Positions 1-7,879 of a stretch of DNA of 16,263 nt are shown piece by piece. Origin of the DNA: Bacteroidota bacterium (lineage in GTDB: Bacteria; Bacteroidota; Kryptoniia; Kryptoniales; JAKASW01). Each line of letters begins with the position of its first letter. The first letter of the stretch is position 1. The DNA lies in assembly GCA_021796055.1 (NCBI GenBank), contig JAJYOS010000036.1, positions 1 to 16,263 of the forward strand, in the 5' to 3' direction. The position numbers and the translations under genes are program-made. The notes under the pieces are model-generated. The model had not been told where the DNA came from. It did not search any database and worked only from the letters and a program-made list of their open reading frames with translations.

Positions 1-1074
1 TCCAAAGGCGAGTTCGATCATTACATCTCGCTTGCCGGGGGGTACAATAACGCTTACACTACGGAAGACGTTACCAACTACTACGAAGTACTCCCATCGA
101 ATCAGCTGGAGCTGGCACTGTGGCTCGAAAGCGACAGGATGTTGAAGTTTACCGTGACCGAGGAGGCCCTCGCCACACAGCGCGAAGTAGTGAAAGAAGA
201 GAAGCGGTGGCGGGTCGATAATCGTCCATACGGCGATACTTCCGAGAAATTGCAGGGATTGATTTTTCCTGTCGGGCAATATCACTGGCCCGTCATCGGT
301 TCGATGGAAGATTTGAATGCCGCAGGAATGGCTGACGTCAGACGCTTTTACGAAACCTACTACACGCCGGATAACGCGGTGCTCGTCGTGAGCGGCGATA
401 TCGACGATGGTGACGCCGAAAGACTTGTCAGGAAATACTTTGCCGACATACCCTCCGCGAAGAATCCGGCGCCTGTAGTCCAGTTTGAAGACAAGAGTCT
501 TTCAAATGCGGTCGAAGATGCTTTGAAAGGAAACGTTCCTTCACCGGCGGTGTTTGCCGCCTACAAAATTCCGCCTGAAGGGACGCCGGAGTACTACGAG
601 CTAAGTCAGGCCGCCAAGATTCTTTCTGACGGTAACAGCTCGCGACTTTATAAGAGACTCCTCTATGAAAAACAGGCGGTGTCCGAGTTCGATGTTTCTA
701 TCGAGGGGTTGGAAAAAGCGGGAGTGTTCCTCTTTTCTGCATTCATCGCGCCCGGACACACGACGGATGAGGTGCTAGGAATTTTCGATGAGGAAATCGA
801 AAAGATGAAGAACTCCCTCGTCAGGCCCTACGAGTTTGAGAAGGCAAGGAACTCGACACTATCGTCGTACGTCAGCAGGCTTTCTACAAACAGCGGTGTC
901 GCCGACGCCCTTGCCCATTACCGCGTGATTTTTGGAGAAACGAGCCTGATAAACTCGGAGGTGGATCGTGAACTTAACGTTACCAGGGAGGCGGTAAGGC
1001 GGGCTTCCCGCGAGCTGCTAGACGAAGGGAAGAGAGTTGTCCTATCCTATTTTCCCTCAGAAGATAATGAGTAA
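1..1074 (+). CDS. M16 family zinc metallopeptidase, catalytic-type subunit (5' end outside window)
   Basis: The reading frame is open from base 1 and ends with TAA at 1072-1074, giving 357 visible residues. Family members usually run about 420-440, so roughly 70-90 residues are missing, including any signal peptide. The first visible residues (KGEFDHYISLAGG, then TTEDVTNYYEVLPSN) are the stretch that in M16B peptidases follows directly after the HxxEH zinc motif, so that motif should lie about 16 codons upstream of the window. The third zinc ligand is expected in the REVVKEEKR segment (codons 61-69), which is present. A second M16 domain half follows, with the typical SSRLYKRLLYEKQAVSEFD region. 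The ATG at 139 is internal and not the start. The gene is followed after 57 bp by an inactive M16 paralogue, so a two-subunit peptidase is likely. Family assignment is secure; the substrate is unknown, and the catalytic role is inferred because the active site is off the edge. Confidence 0.9.
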   Translation, partial: SKGEFDHYISLAGGYNNAYTTEDVTNYYEVLPSNQLELALWLESDRMLKFTVTEEALATQREVVKEEKRWRVDNRPYGDTSEKLQGLIFPVGQYHWPVIGSMEDLNAAGMADVRRFYETYYTPDNAVLVVSGDIDDGDAERLVRKYFADIPSAKNPAPVVQFEDKSLSNAVEDALKGNVPSPAVFAAYKIPPEGTPEYYELSQAAKILSDGNSSRLYKRLLYEKQAVSEFDVSIEGLEKAGVFLFSAFIAPGHTTDEVLGIFDEEIEKMKNSLVRPYEFEKARNSTLSSYVSRLSTNSGVADALAHYRVIFGETSLINSEVDRELNVTREAVRRASRELLDEGKRVVLSYFPSEDNE

Positions 1075-1131
1075 ATTCCAAATGCAGTCTGACTTCTCGA
1101 CCAGACTCGTTCAAATTTCGGTGAGTGAATA

Positions 1132-2532
1132 ATGAAGGTTAACAGAAAGCCTGCTCTGGACAGAACCAAAGCGCCCAAACCCGGCCCGGCCGGCAAGATT
1201 TCGTTTCCAAAATATTTCGAGAAGAAATATCGGAATGGTTTCAAGATTTTCGTTATTGAAAATCATCAGCTGCCCATAGTGACGATGGGATTCGTGCTGA
1301 AGAACGGTGCCGCCTATGACGGAGATTTGCCCGGGCTCGCGAGCGTCACCTGCGAACTCCTTTCGAAGGGGACGAAGACGAGAAGCGCGACCAAGATTGC
1401 CGAGGAGATAGACTTTGTCGGCGGATCGCTTTCTCAGAACGTATCGTGGGACGCGGGACAAGTGTTCGTCTCGGTGCTGAAGGCCCATCTGCAGAAAGGT
1501 TTCGACATACTTCGCGATGTCGTACTGAATCCTACCTTCCCGCAGAAAGAAGCGGAGCGCGTTAAGACACAGCGAATCGCGGCTATCCGGCAGTTGAAGG
1601 CAGACCCAGGATATATGGCCGACACGACGTTTTCATCGGTCGTCTTCGGCACCCATCCCTATGGAAACACCATCAGCGGAAATGAAAAGTCGGTTAACCG
1701 AATGAGACGGGGCGACTTCTCAAAATTTCATAATGCATATTTCACTCCTGACAACTCGTTCCTCGTTTTCGCGGGAGATATCTCCCCAAAGGAGGCAGAG
1801 AAATATGTCTCAGGTTCATTTGCGAAATGGAAAGGTGTGTGTAAGAAGAGTCCGCTCCCCCCTTTGCCGGAATTGCCGCGCGACGGCCACGTGTTCATCG
1901 CGAACAAGCAGGGCGCGGTGCAGTCCTCACTGAGGGTTGGACATCGGGGAATAGCAAGGAGCAATCCCGATTACCTGAAGGCGTTTGTAATGAATACAAT
2001 TCTCGGCGGGTATTTCAGCTCCAGGATCAATATGAACCTTCGTGAAGCGCATGGATACACTTACGGAGGACGAACCGATTTCGATGGGCGTATAATACCT
2101 GGAGCGTTTCAGGCATCGGCGGACGTGAGAAATGACGTGACCGCCGAGACGATCGAGGAAATAGTAAGAGAGTTAAAACGCATCAGGGAGACTCTTCCGT
2201 CGAAGGACGAACTTACCATGGTGAAGAATTATCTGACGGGACTTTTTCCGATTCAACTCGAGACGCCTCAGCAGGTTGCCGGACGAGTAATTGCGTTGGA
2301 ACTCTATGATCTTCCAAGAAATTACTACAGGGATTATCGAAACAATATCGGCAAGGTGACCCCGAAGGATATCCGCGAGGTTGCGAGGAAATACATAGAT
2401 CCCGATAACCTGTATGTCGTCCTAAGCGGCGATGCCAGGAAGATCGCGAGCAAATTGAAAAGATTTGGACGCGTCGAGATCTTGGAAGAGGATGGCGCGG
2501 CGCGGCCTGTACAAAAACATAAACAATCATGA
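1132..2532 (+). CDS. M16 family peptidase-like protein, non-catalytic partner subunit
   Basis: 466 residues, a full-length M16B protein. At the place where active members carry HxxEH (GLAHxxEHMxFKGT), this protein reads GLASVTCELLSKGTKTRS (residues 68-85). The first His, the Glu and the second His are replaced by S71, C74 and E75, so it cannot bind zinc in the usual way. It keeps the R/Y-type motif of inactive subunits in LREAHGYTYGGR (R304 and Y311). In bacterial M16B heterodimers one subunit supplies zinc and the other supplies this Arg/Tyr pair for substrate binding; pairing with the upstream gene is inferred from that. The start ATG has GGTGAG (1120-1125) six bases upstream, and an in-frame TGA at 1126-1128 rules out a longer protein. 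No signal peptide is visible (N-terminus MKVNRKPALDRTKAP), which leaves cytoplasmic location possible. It ends upstream of the moxR gene with a gap of 13 bp to the preferred start there. Confidence 0.92.
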   Translation: MKVNRKPALDRTKAPKPGPAGKISFPKYFEKKYRNGFKIFVIENHQLPIVTMGFVLKNGAAYDGDLPGLASVTCELLSKGTKTRSATKIAEEIDFVGGSLSQNVSWDAGQVFVSVLKAHLQKGFDILRDVVLNPTFPQKEAERVKTQRIAAIRQLKADPGYMADTTFSSVVFGTHPYGNTISGNEKSVNRMRRGDFSKFHNAYFTPDNSFLVFAGDISPKEAEKYVSGSFAKWKGVCKKSPLPPLPELPRDGHVFIANKQGAVQSSLRVGHRGIARSNPDYLKAFVMNTILGGYFSSRINMNLREAHGYTYGGRTDFDGRIIPGAFQASADVRNDVTAETIEEIVRELKRIRETLPSKDELTMVKNYLTGLFPIQLETPQQVAGRVIALELYDLPRNYYRDYRNNIGKVTPKDIREVARKYIDPDNLYVVLSGDARKIASKLKRFGRVEILEEDGAARPVQKHKQS

Positions 2533-2545
2533 ATCGGAGTGGCGC

Positions 2546-3550
2546 TTGAGCAAGGAATCTTCGAATCAGAGCCAGACTTCGGACGTTGAAGGGATTTCGC
2601 GTCTAAACAAAAGTTTCGGCGACCTGCGAAAGGAAGTCGCGAAGGTCATAGTCGGCCAGGATGAAATTGTGAAACAGATCTTTGTGACAATCCTTTCGCG
2701 CGGTCATTGCCTCCTGATAGGCGTTCCAGGACTGGCAAAGACACTCCTGGTGAAGACACTTTCCGACGCGCTCAACCTGAAGTTCAGTCGAATACAATTC
2801 ACGCCTGACCTCATGCCGAGCGACATAACCGGTACCGAGATCATAGATGAAAACATCAACACCGGTCAAAGGTCATTCAGGTTCGTCAAGGGACCGCTCT
2901 TCGGGAACATCATACTGGCCGACGAGATAAACAGGACACCGCCGAAGACCCAGAGCGCGCTCCTCGAAGCGATGCAGGAATATAGAGTGACCGCCGCGGG
3001 GCAGACCTTTTCGCTCGAACAGCCTTTTTTCGTCCTCGCCACTCAGAATCCGATCGAACAGGAAGGAACTTATCCGCTGCCTGAAGCTCAACTCGACAGG
3101 TTTATGTTCAATCTTTGGCTCGACTACCCATCATTCGAAGAGGAAGTCAGAATCGTTCAATCGACTACGGGAGATTACAATCCGACCGTTTGCAAAGTGA
3201 TCGGTGGTGACGATATCACGTACTTCCAGGAGCTGGTGAGGCGAGTTCCGGTCTCGGATTCCGTCGTAAAGTACGCGGTCGAGCTGGCGAACCTTACACG
3301 CCCACAGAACGCGAAAGCCCCCGATTTCGTAAAGCAGTATGTGAGCTATGGGGCAGGGCCGAGGGCGTCGCAGTATCTTATACTCGCCGCGAAGACAAAC
3401 GCCGCACTGGATAACAGGTTCAGTCCTGATATTGACGACGTCAAACGTACAGCTCTGCCGGTTCTTCGTCACAGGATCATTACTAATTTCAACGCCGAGG
3501 CGGAAAACACAAACACACCGGAGATTTTGCGCCGGCTTCTTGAGATCTGA
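2546..3550 (+). CDS. MoxR family AAA+ ATPase
   Basis: A 334-residue MoxR-type ATPase, normal length for the family. With the chosen start, Walker A is GVPGLAKT (59-66), Walker B is ILADEIN with D126-E127, followed by the family hallmark PPKTQSALLEAMQE, sensor 1 is ATQNP (165-169), and a sensor-2 arginine lies in GAGPRASQ (R273). I prefer the TTG start at 2546 because GGAG (2536-2539) sits six bases upstream; an in-frame ATG at 2465 would overlap the upstream gene by 68 bp and add a non-conserved arginine-rich leader. MoxR ATPases are thought to act as chaperones that activate or assemble VWA-domain partner proteins, often with a DUF58 protein encoded next door. Here a VWA gene lies two genes downstream, but the position next to moxR holds a secreted protease instead. 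The stop is 3 bp before the next start, so co-transcription is likely. Confidence 0.93.
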   Translation: MSKESSNQSQTSDVEGISRLNKSFGDLRKEVAKVIVGQDEIVKQIFVTILSRGHCLLIGVPGLAKTLLVKTLSDALNLKFSRIQFTPDLMPSDITGTEIIDENINTGQRSFRFVKGPLFGNIILADEINRTPPKTQSALLEAMQEYRVTAAGQTFSLEQPFFVLATQNPIEQEGTYPLPEAQLDRFMFNLWLDYPSFEEEVRIVQSTTGDYNPTVCKVIGGDDITYFQELVRRVPVSDSVVKYAVELANLTRPQNAKAPDFVKQYVSYGAGPRASQYLILAAKTNAALDNRFSPDIDDVKRTALPVLRHRIITNFNAEAENTNTPEILRRLLEI

Positions 3551-3553
3551 ATC

Positions 3554-5659
3554 GTGAAGGTCCATTCGGCTTTTCTTCTCCTTCTGGCGTATGTGGTACT
3601 CACCGTACCGAGCGTCTATGGGCAGAGCCGTTATTGGGTCTTCTTCAAAAACAAACCCGAGGCGGCAGGCTTTTCAGACTTTTCGCTGGGCGGGCCCGCT
3701 GAACAGTACCTCCTAAGCCATGACGTTTTGACACAGCGTGCCATCACCCGGAGGCTGAAAGTCCTTCCACCATCGGACGTCGTGTCGCTTCTCGATTTCC
3801 CTGTTTACTCGGGTTATATGGACAGCCTCGAAAGCATCGGACTTAAGGTGATAGGGACGAGCAGGTGGTTCAATGCCGCATCCGTGGTAACCGACTCTCT
3901 TCAGATTGTCGGAGCGATGAGATTCCCTTTCGTACGGAAAACTCAGAAGGTTGCCACCTCCAGCGTTCCTGTTCGAATGATCGCGCGCCCCGGCGCCCCG
4001 GACTCGCGAGTTTTTAAAGTGTCGAGCGTGGCTGTCGCGCCGGACTCCTCGCTGTACGGCCCTTCATGGGCACAACTTGAGTTGAGCGGCGTTCCAAAGC
4101 TTCAGGCACTTGGGATAAACGGCCAGGGTGTCCTTCTCGGTATGCTTGACTCAGGCTTCAGGTACGAAACTCACGACGCTCTGAAGAATATCAGGATCAT
4201 CGGCGAGCACGATTTCGTCCAGAACGATTCGATAACCGCCAACCAGCCGGGTGACTCTTCGTATCAGGATAACCACGGAACTTCGACTCTATCCGTGCTT
4301 GGCGGCTACTCTCCGGGAAATATAATCGGCGTTTCTTACGGCTCATCTTTTATGCTCGCCAAGACCGAGTACGTGCCGGTTACGGACTTTCAATGGGAGG
4401 AAGATAATTGGGTCGAAGGTCTCGAGTGGATGGAGGCGCACGGCGTTGATGTAGTATCATCTTCGGTTGCCTACAGCACATATGTGGATTCAACGGGACA
4501 GGTAGATTCTTCCATCTCGTATTTCTTTTCCAGAGGAGACTTCAACGGTAAGACATCCTACGCGAGCAGGGCGGCCGCAATCGCGTCGCGACTTGGCGTT
4601 ATCGTGGTTCAAGCGATGGGGAACGAAGGAAACGGCAACGGTACCATCGGAACAATGGATGTTCCGGCGGACGCGGACAGCATCATCTCAGTCGGCGCTG
4701 TGGATCAGACCGGTCATCTTGCTGATTTCAGCTCGACCGGGCCGACCAATGACGGAAGAATAAAGCCCGACCTAGTTGCCGACGGGGTCGACGATTACGT
4801 CGCGACTGTTCCAGGTCCGGATACATACGATTATGAAAGCGGCACTTCCTTTTCCACGCCGATAACAGCTGGAATCGCATCTTTGATACTCTCGGTGCGT
4901 CCGAATTATACTCCGATGCAGGTAATCGACTTGCTCAAGGAAACGGCAATTGAGCCGCACTATCCCGGTAATCCCATGACATCGGTTTATCCGAACGACT
5001 TTTACGGTTGGGGAATTGTCAATGCGTGGAATGCAGTGAAGAAGATAGGGTTTGTCGGCTCGAACAGTTTCGTGACATGGCAGGAAGATTCGGTCGTTTA
5101 TGTCGCGGCGAAGGCATTCAGCACTTCCGGCATCAATATGAGATCGAGCCGGGCATTTTATTCGTATGGTGGTGCACCTTACAAATCGGTGCCCGTGTTC
5201 TCGACTGATACCTCAAACCAATATGCATTTGTTGCGCCACTACCCGCCTCAGCATCGCAATCCATGAACTTCTATTTCGATCTGATCGACTCATCCGGCG
5301 CTCACCTGAATGTACCATACTACGGCGCGTCGCAGCCTTTCAATATCGGAGGGTTTGGGACATTACCGCCCGCTACTACTCGGACATTCCGAATGTATGC
5401 TGGTTATCCGAACCCGTTCAGCCTGCTGGTGCATGTGCCGTTCATCCTCTTTCGAGGAGCATCCGTATCGATAGACGTTTACGACGTGCTTGGGAGGAAG
5501 GTGGCAAATCTTTTCAACGGTGAACTGCCTTCCGGCTATCAGGAAGTGGATTGGAACGGCACCGTCTCATCCGGTAACAGGGCGAGCAGCGGGGTGTACT
5601 TCATAAGGATTATCGTAGACGGCATCATGAAAGTAGAAAAGGTGCTTTATCTGAAATGA
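3554..5659 (+). CDS. Secreted S8 (subtilisin-like) serine protease with T9SS C-terminal sorting domain
   Basis: 701 residues starting at a GTG 3 bp after the moxR stop. A signal peptide covers residues 1-23 (hydrophobic LLLLAYVVLTV, likely cleavage VYG|Q). Residues about 24-170 look like an inhibitory propeptide region. The catalytic triad is complete: D199 in GMLDSGF, H241 in DNHGTS, and S432 in GTSFSTP, with oxyanion-hole N357 in AMGNEGNG. The last ~85 residues (from about 615: GYPNPF at 617-622, then YDVLGRKVA, DWNG, ASSGVYFIRI, ending VEKVLYLK) match the type A sorting domain used by the type IX secretion system of Bacteroidota and relatives, so the protein is probably exported across the outer membrane or attached to the surface. 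The stop codon overlaps the next start (ATGA), which suggests translational coupling with the VWA protein. The substrate is unknown. Family and secretion route are well supported by motifs; any functional link to MoxR/VWA is inference. Confidence 0.93.
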   Translation: MKVHSAFLLLLAYVVLTVPSVYGQSRYWVFFKNKPEAAGFSDFSLGGPAEQYLLSHDVLTQRAITRRLKVLPPSDVVSLLDFPVYSGYMDSLESIGLKVIGTSRWFNAASVVTDSLQIVGAMRFPFVRKTQKVATSSVPVRMIARPGAPDSRVFKVSSVAVAPDSSLYGPSWAQLELSGVPKLQALGINGQGVLLGMLDSGFRYETHDALKNIRIIGEHDFVQNDSITANQPGDSSYQDNHGTSTLSVLGGYSPGNIIGVSYGSSFMLAKTEYVPVTDFQWEEDNWVEGLEWMEAHGVDVVSSSVAYSTYVDSTGQVDSSISYFFSRGDFNGKTSYASRAAAIASRLGVIVVQAMGNEGNGNGTIGTMDVPADADSIISVGAVDQTGHLADFSSTGPTNDGRIKPDLVADGVDDYVATVPGPDTYDYESGTSFSTPITAGIASLILSVRPNYTPMQVIDLLKETAIEPHYPGNPMTSVYPNDFYGWGIVNAWNAVKKIGFVGSNSFVTWQEDSVVYVAAKAFSTSGINMRSSRAFYSYGGAPYKSVPVFSTDTSNQYAFVAPLPASASQSMNFYFDLIDSSGAHLNVPYYGASQPFNIGGFGTLPPATTRTFRMYAGYPNPFSLLVHVPFILFRGASVSIDVYDVLGRKVANLFNGELPSGYQEVDWNGTVSSGNRASSGVYFIRIIVDGIMKVEKVLYLK

Positions 5660-7797
5660 ATCTGCAGGTTCATTTCGACATTCCTTCTTACCTGTTTGTC
5701 CTGTTTGGACTCGTCTCCGCTGTGTTCGCGTATCTGATGTATAGAAAGCTGGAGGTGGTCTCCGTACCGCGAAGAATGTTCCTTGGAACTTTACGTTGGG
5801 CTTCACTATTCCTCCTTTTCCTCGCCATGACCAATCTGGTTACGGATCTCGTGAGGTCTGAGTACAAGAAGAAAGACGTGGTTCTCCTCGTCGACGATTC
5901 AAAAAGTATGTCATTGAAAGACGCGTCGATGCCGCGTCCCGAGGCCGTCCGCGATGTCCTGAAGAGCGCTCCATTCGACACGCTCAGGCGGTATTTCAAA
6001 ATCAAACCCATCGTTTTTGGGGAGAACGTTCTGCCGGATCGCGATACTGATTCGCTTCGCTTCGGTCAAGCTGCCACAAACATTTCCGCGGCCGTGTCGC
6101 AATCGATTAGGATGGACGACCAAGGGGAGGCCGCTTTCGCGATTCTTATTTCCGACGGCGACTACAACAAAGGGGGGAATCCGATCGAGCTTGCGCGGGA
6201 TCTTACTTTTCCCATGTATGTGATCGGAGTTGGCGACTCGACTTCGCCGAAGGATGTCGTTGTCCGTCAAGTTATTCCGGCGCCCGCGATCTATGCAGGT
6301 AAGAAGAGTGTTGTCAGAGCGTTGATCGGCTCGAATGGATATGGTTCCGCGTTGGCAACTGCGTACTTTTCCGACGACGGAAGAGAAGTCGCTTCAAAAA
6401 CCGTTACGTTGCCTGAGCGTGGGGATGTTGAAGTGTCGTTCGACTATACTCCTTTGACAGTCGGGACGCATCTGCTAAAGGTGTATGTCCCGCCGCTGAG
6501 TGGTGAATTCAGTAGGCGGAACAATTCCGCGTCGGTGACCGCTGATGTCCAGAAGGGAAAGTATTCCATACTTCTGGTGGCAGGCGCTCCGGCGACGGAT
6601 GTCGCGTTTATTCGGAGAAACATTGAGGCGAACGGTGATTTCGAGCTGAGACTTTTGGTTCAGAAAACCGGCGACACTTTTTATCAGAAAGACGCTGCGG
6701 CAATTCTCGCCGGCAGCTACGATGCGGCCGTGCTTAACGATTTCCCCAATAGCCGGTCCGCGCTCACGATGAAGGAAGTCATCAGTAAGCTGAACGCGGA
6801 TGAACTTCCGTACGCGTATTTCGCAGGGGCAGGTTTCTCGGCGCGAAACGTCGGCGAACTTCCTAGGCTACCCTTCAAGATCTCAAGCTATAGTTCGGGC
6901 GAGTATCAAGTCGGGATTTCTCCCGAAGCCGGGCCTAACATGTCGGCAACACTCCAGCCTATCTATTCGCTGGTCGAATCAAATTCATCCATGTTTCCTC
7001 CGCTCTATTATCAAATGATCGAATGCTTACCTTCTCCCGGATCGGAGCCCATTGCCTCGCCGGTGATAAACGGAGTGAAGTCCGCCTCGCCAGTATTTCT
7101 CGTCGATCCCGCCGGACGAAGCGCCGCCTTTCTCGCATACGGTCTTTGGAGGCTCCAGCTAATGAGTCCGTTAAGCGGAGTTAGGAGCGACTTCCTCCAG
7201 GAGTTCCTGACAACGCTTATGCGCACGCTCATCAGTAGCGGGAAGCAGAAACTCCTCACTGTTCGCACCGACAAAAGCGTTTACGATCCGTCTGAGGCCA
7301 TTCATTTCAGCGCGCTTCTTGTAGGGCAGGGCGGCAAACCCCTCGATGGAGCGAATGTAGACCTCGCCATAAACGACCGGAGTGGCAAAAAGTTTTCCGA
7401 TATTCGGCTTTCTTCCGTCGGAGGCGGGGCATACACCGGCGCTGTGTCAGGACTCGGCGAGGGTAGATATGAATATGTTGCGGACGCAACCTACGGTTCA
7501 GCCTTCGCGGGTGCTGACAGCGGCAGCGTATCGGTTGAGCCGTTGAACGTAGAATATGTTCAGACTGCAATGAATGTTTCTCTCCTTAAACAGATTGCTT
7601 CAGTTTCTGGAGGGGCATTTTACACACCTTCCCAATTCATTAAGAATGGGATCAAACTGGAGCCTTCATGGAAGAAGCCGACAAAGCTTCTCCATTCATC
7701 GAGTTTTGAGCTCCTTTCGTCACTTCCCATACTCGCGTTAGTCTTCGTCCTTCTGGCGGTTGAATGGACAGTGCGGAAACTGTGGGGGCTGCCATAG
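5656..7797 (+). CDS. Membrane-anchored VWA-domain protein with GATase-like domain
   Basis: 713 residues. Two N-terminal membrane segments (about residues 10-28 and 43-62) precede a von Willebrand factor A domain with a full metal-ion-dependent adhesion site: D80-x-S82-x-S84 in VDDSKSMS, T141 in AATNIS, and D167 in ISDGD. A middle part (about 300-440, from KYSILLVAGAP) resembles the class I glutamine-amidotransferase-like fold seen in related long VWA proteins, without a catalytic role I can point to. After a beta-rich section (about 540-640), a C-terminal membrane helix (about 686-706) ends in VEWTVRKLWGLP, a tail typical of this family. The start ATG overlaps the protease stop by four bases. 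VWA proteins are the usual partners of MoxR ATPases, so activation by the MoxR product encoded at 2546 is a reasonable inference. The gene ends with TAG one base before the first TTAACA repeat of the pst operator, and I see no terminator between them. Confidence 0.85.
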   Translation: MNLQVHFDIPSYLFVLFGLVSAVFAYLMYRKLEVVSVPRRMFLGTLRWASLFLLFLAMTNLVTDLVRSEYKKKDVVLLVDDSKSMSLKDASMPRPEAVRDVLKSAPFDTLRRYFKIKPIVFGENVLPDRDTDSLRFGQAATNISAAVSQSIRMDDQGEAAFAILISDGDYNKGGNPIELARDLTFPMYVIGVGDSTSPKDVVVRQVIPAPAIYAGKKSVVRALIGSNGYGSALATAYFSDDGREVASKTVTLPERGDVEVSFDYTPLTVGTHLLKVYVPPLSGEFSRRNNSASVTADVQKGKYSILLVAGAPATDVAFIRRNIEANGDFELRLLVQKTGDTFYQKDAAAILAGSYDAAVLNDFPNSRSALTMKEVISKLNADELPYAYFAGAGFSARNVGELPRLPFKISSYSSGEYQVGISPEAGPNMSATLQPIYSLVESNSSMFPPLYYQMIECLPSPGSEPIASPVINGVKSASPVFLVDPAGRSAAFLAYGLWRLQLMSPLSGVRSDFLQEFLTTLMRTLISSGKQKLLTVRTDKSVYDPSEAIHFSALLVGQGGKPLDGANVDLAINDRSGKKFSDIRLSSVGGGAYTGAVSGLGEGRYEYVADATYGSAFAGADSGSVSVEPLNVEYVQTAMNVSLLKQIASVSGGAFYTPSQFIKNGIKLEPSWKKPTKLLHSSSFELLSSLPILALVFVLLAVEWTVRKLWGLP

Positions 7798-7851
7798 TTA
7801 ACATTGACGTCAAACTCGCTTAACAATTCCTTAACATTAAATTAACCTCCA
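7797..7851 (+). promoter_or_regulatory. Putative Pho box: 11-bp direct repeats upstream of pstC
   Basis: TTAACA occurs at 7798-7803, 7820-7825 and 7831-7836, and TTAACC at 7842-7847. The last three are spaced exactly 11 bp apart, and the first is 22 bp (two periods) upstream. The units are GTTAACATTGA, a degenerate CGTCAAACTCG, CTTAACAATTC, CTTAACATTAA and ATTAACCTCCA. Pho boxes bound by PhoB/PhoP response regulators are direct repeats of about 6-8 bp with an 11-bp period, and the TTAACA form is known from Bacillus PhoP while TTAAC-type repeats are known from cyanobacterial PhoB/SphR. The downstream gene is a phosphate transporter, which fits. The site is read from sequence; the regulator itself is not in the window. 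The degenerate unit overlaps the perfect palindrome TTGACGTCAA (7804-7813). Confidence 0.72.
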
Positions 7852-7865
7852 AGTAAATGCCCCTG

Positions 7866-7871
7866 GATAAT
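7866..7871 (+). promoter_or_regulatory. Putative -10 element of the pst promoter
   Basis: GATAAT lies 18 bp after the last TTAACC repeat, so that repeat could take the place of the -35 element, as in PhoB-activated promoters. Transcription would then begin near 7878, almost on the pstC ATG at 7880, giving a leaderless or very short-leader message. This agrees with the lack of any Shine-Dalgarno sequence before that ATG. The element could be chance in this AT-rich spacer. Confidence 0.4.
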
Positions 7872-7879
7872 TTAAATCC

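Noticed and set aside
139..1074. ATG at 139 as the start of the first M16 gene
   Set aside because: The frame is open to base 1 and the upstream codons encode conserved M16 sequence (KGEFDHYISLAGG and onwards), so the gene is cut by the window edge.
2465..3550. ATG at 2465 as the moxR start
   Set aside because: It would overlap the M16 gene by 68 bp and add a non-conserved leader; the TTG at 2546 has GGAG at good spacing and gives the normal family length.
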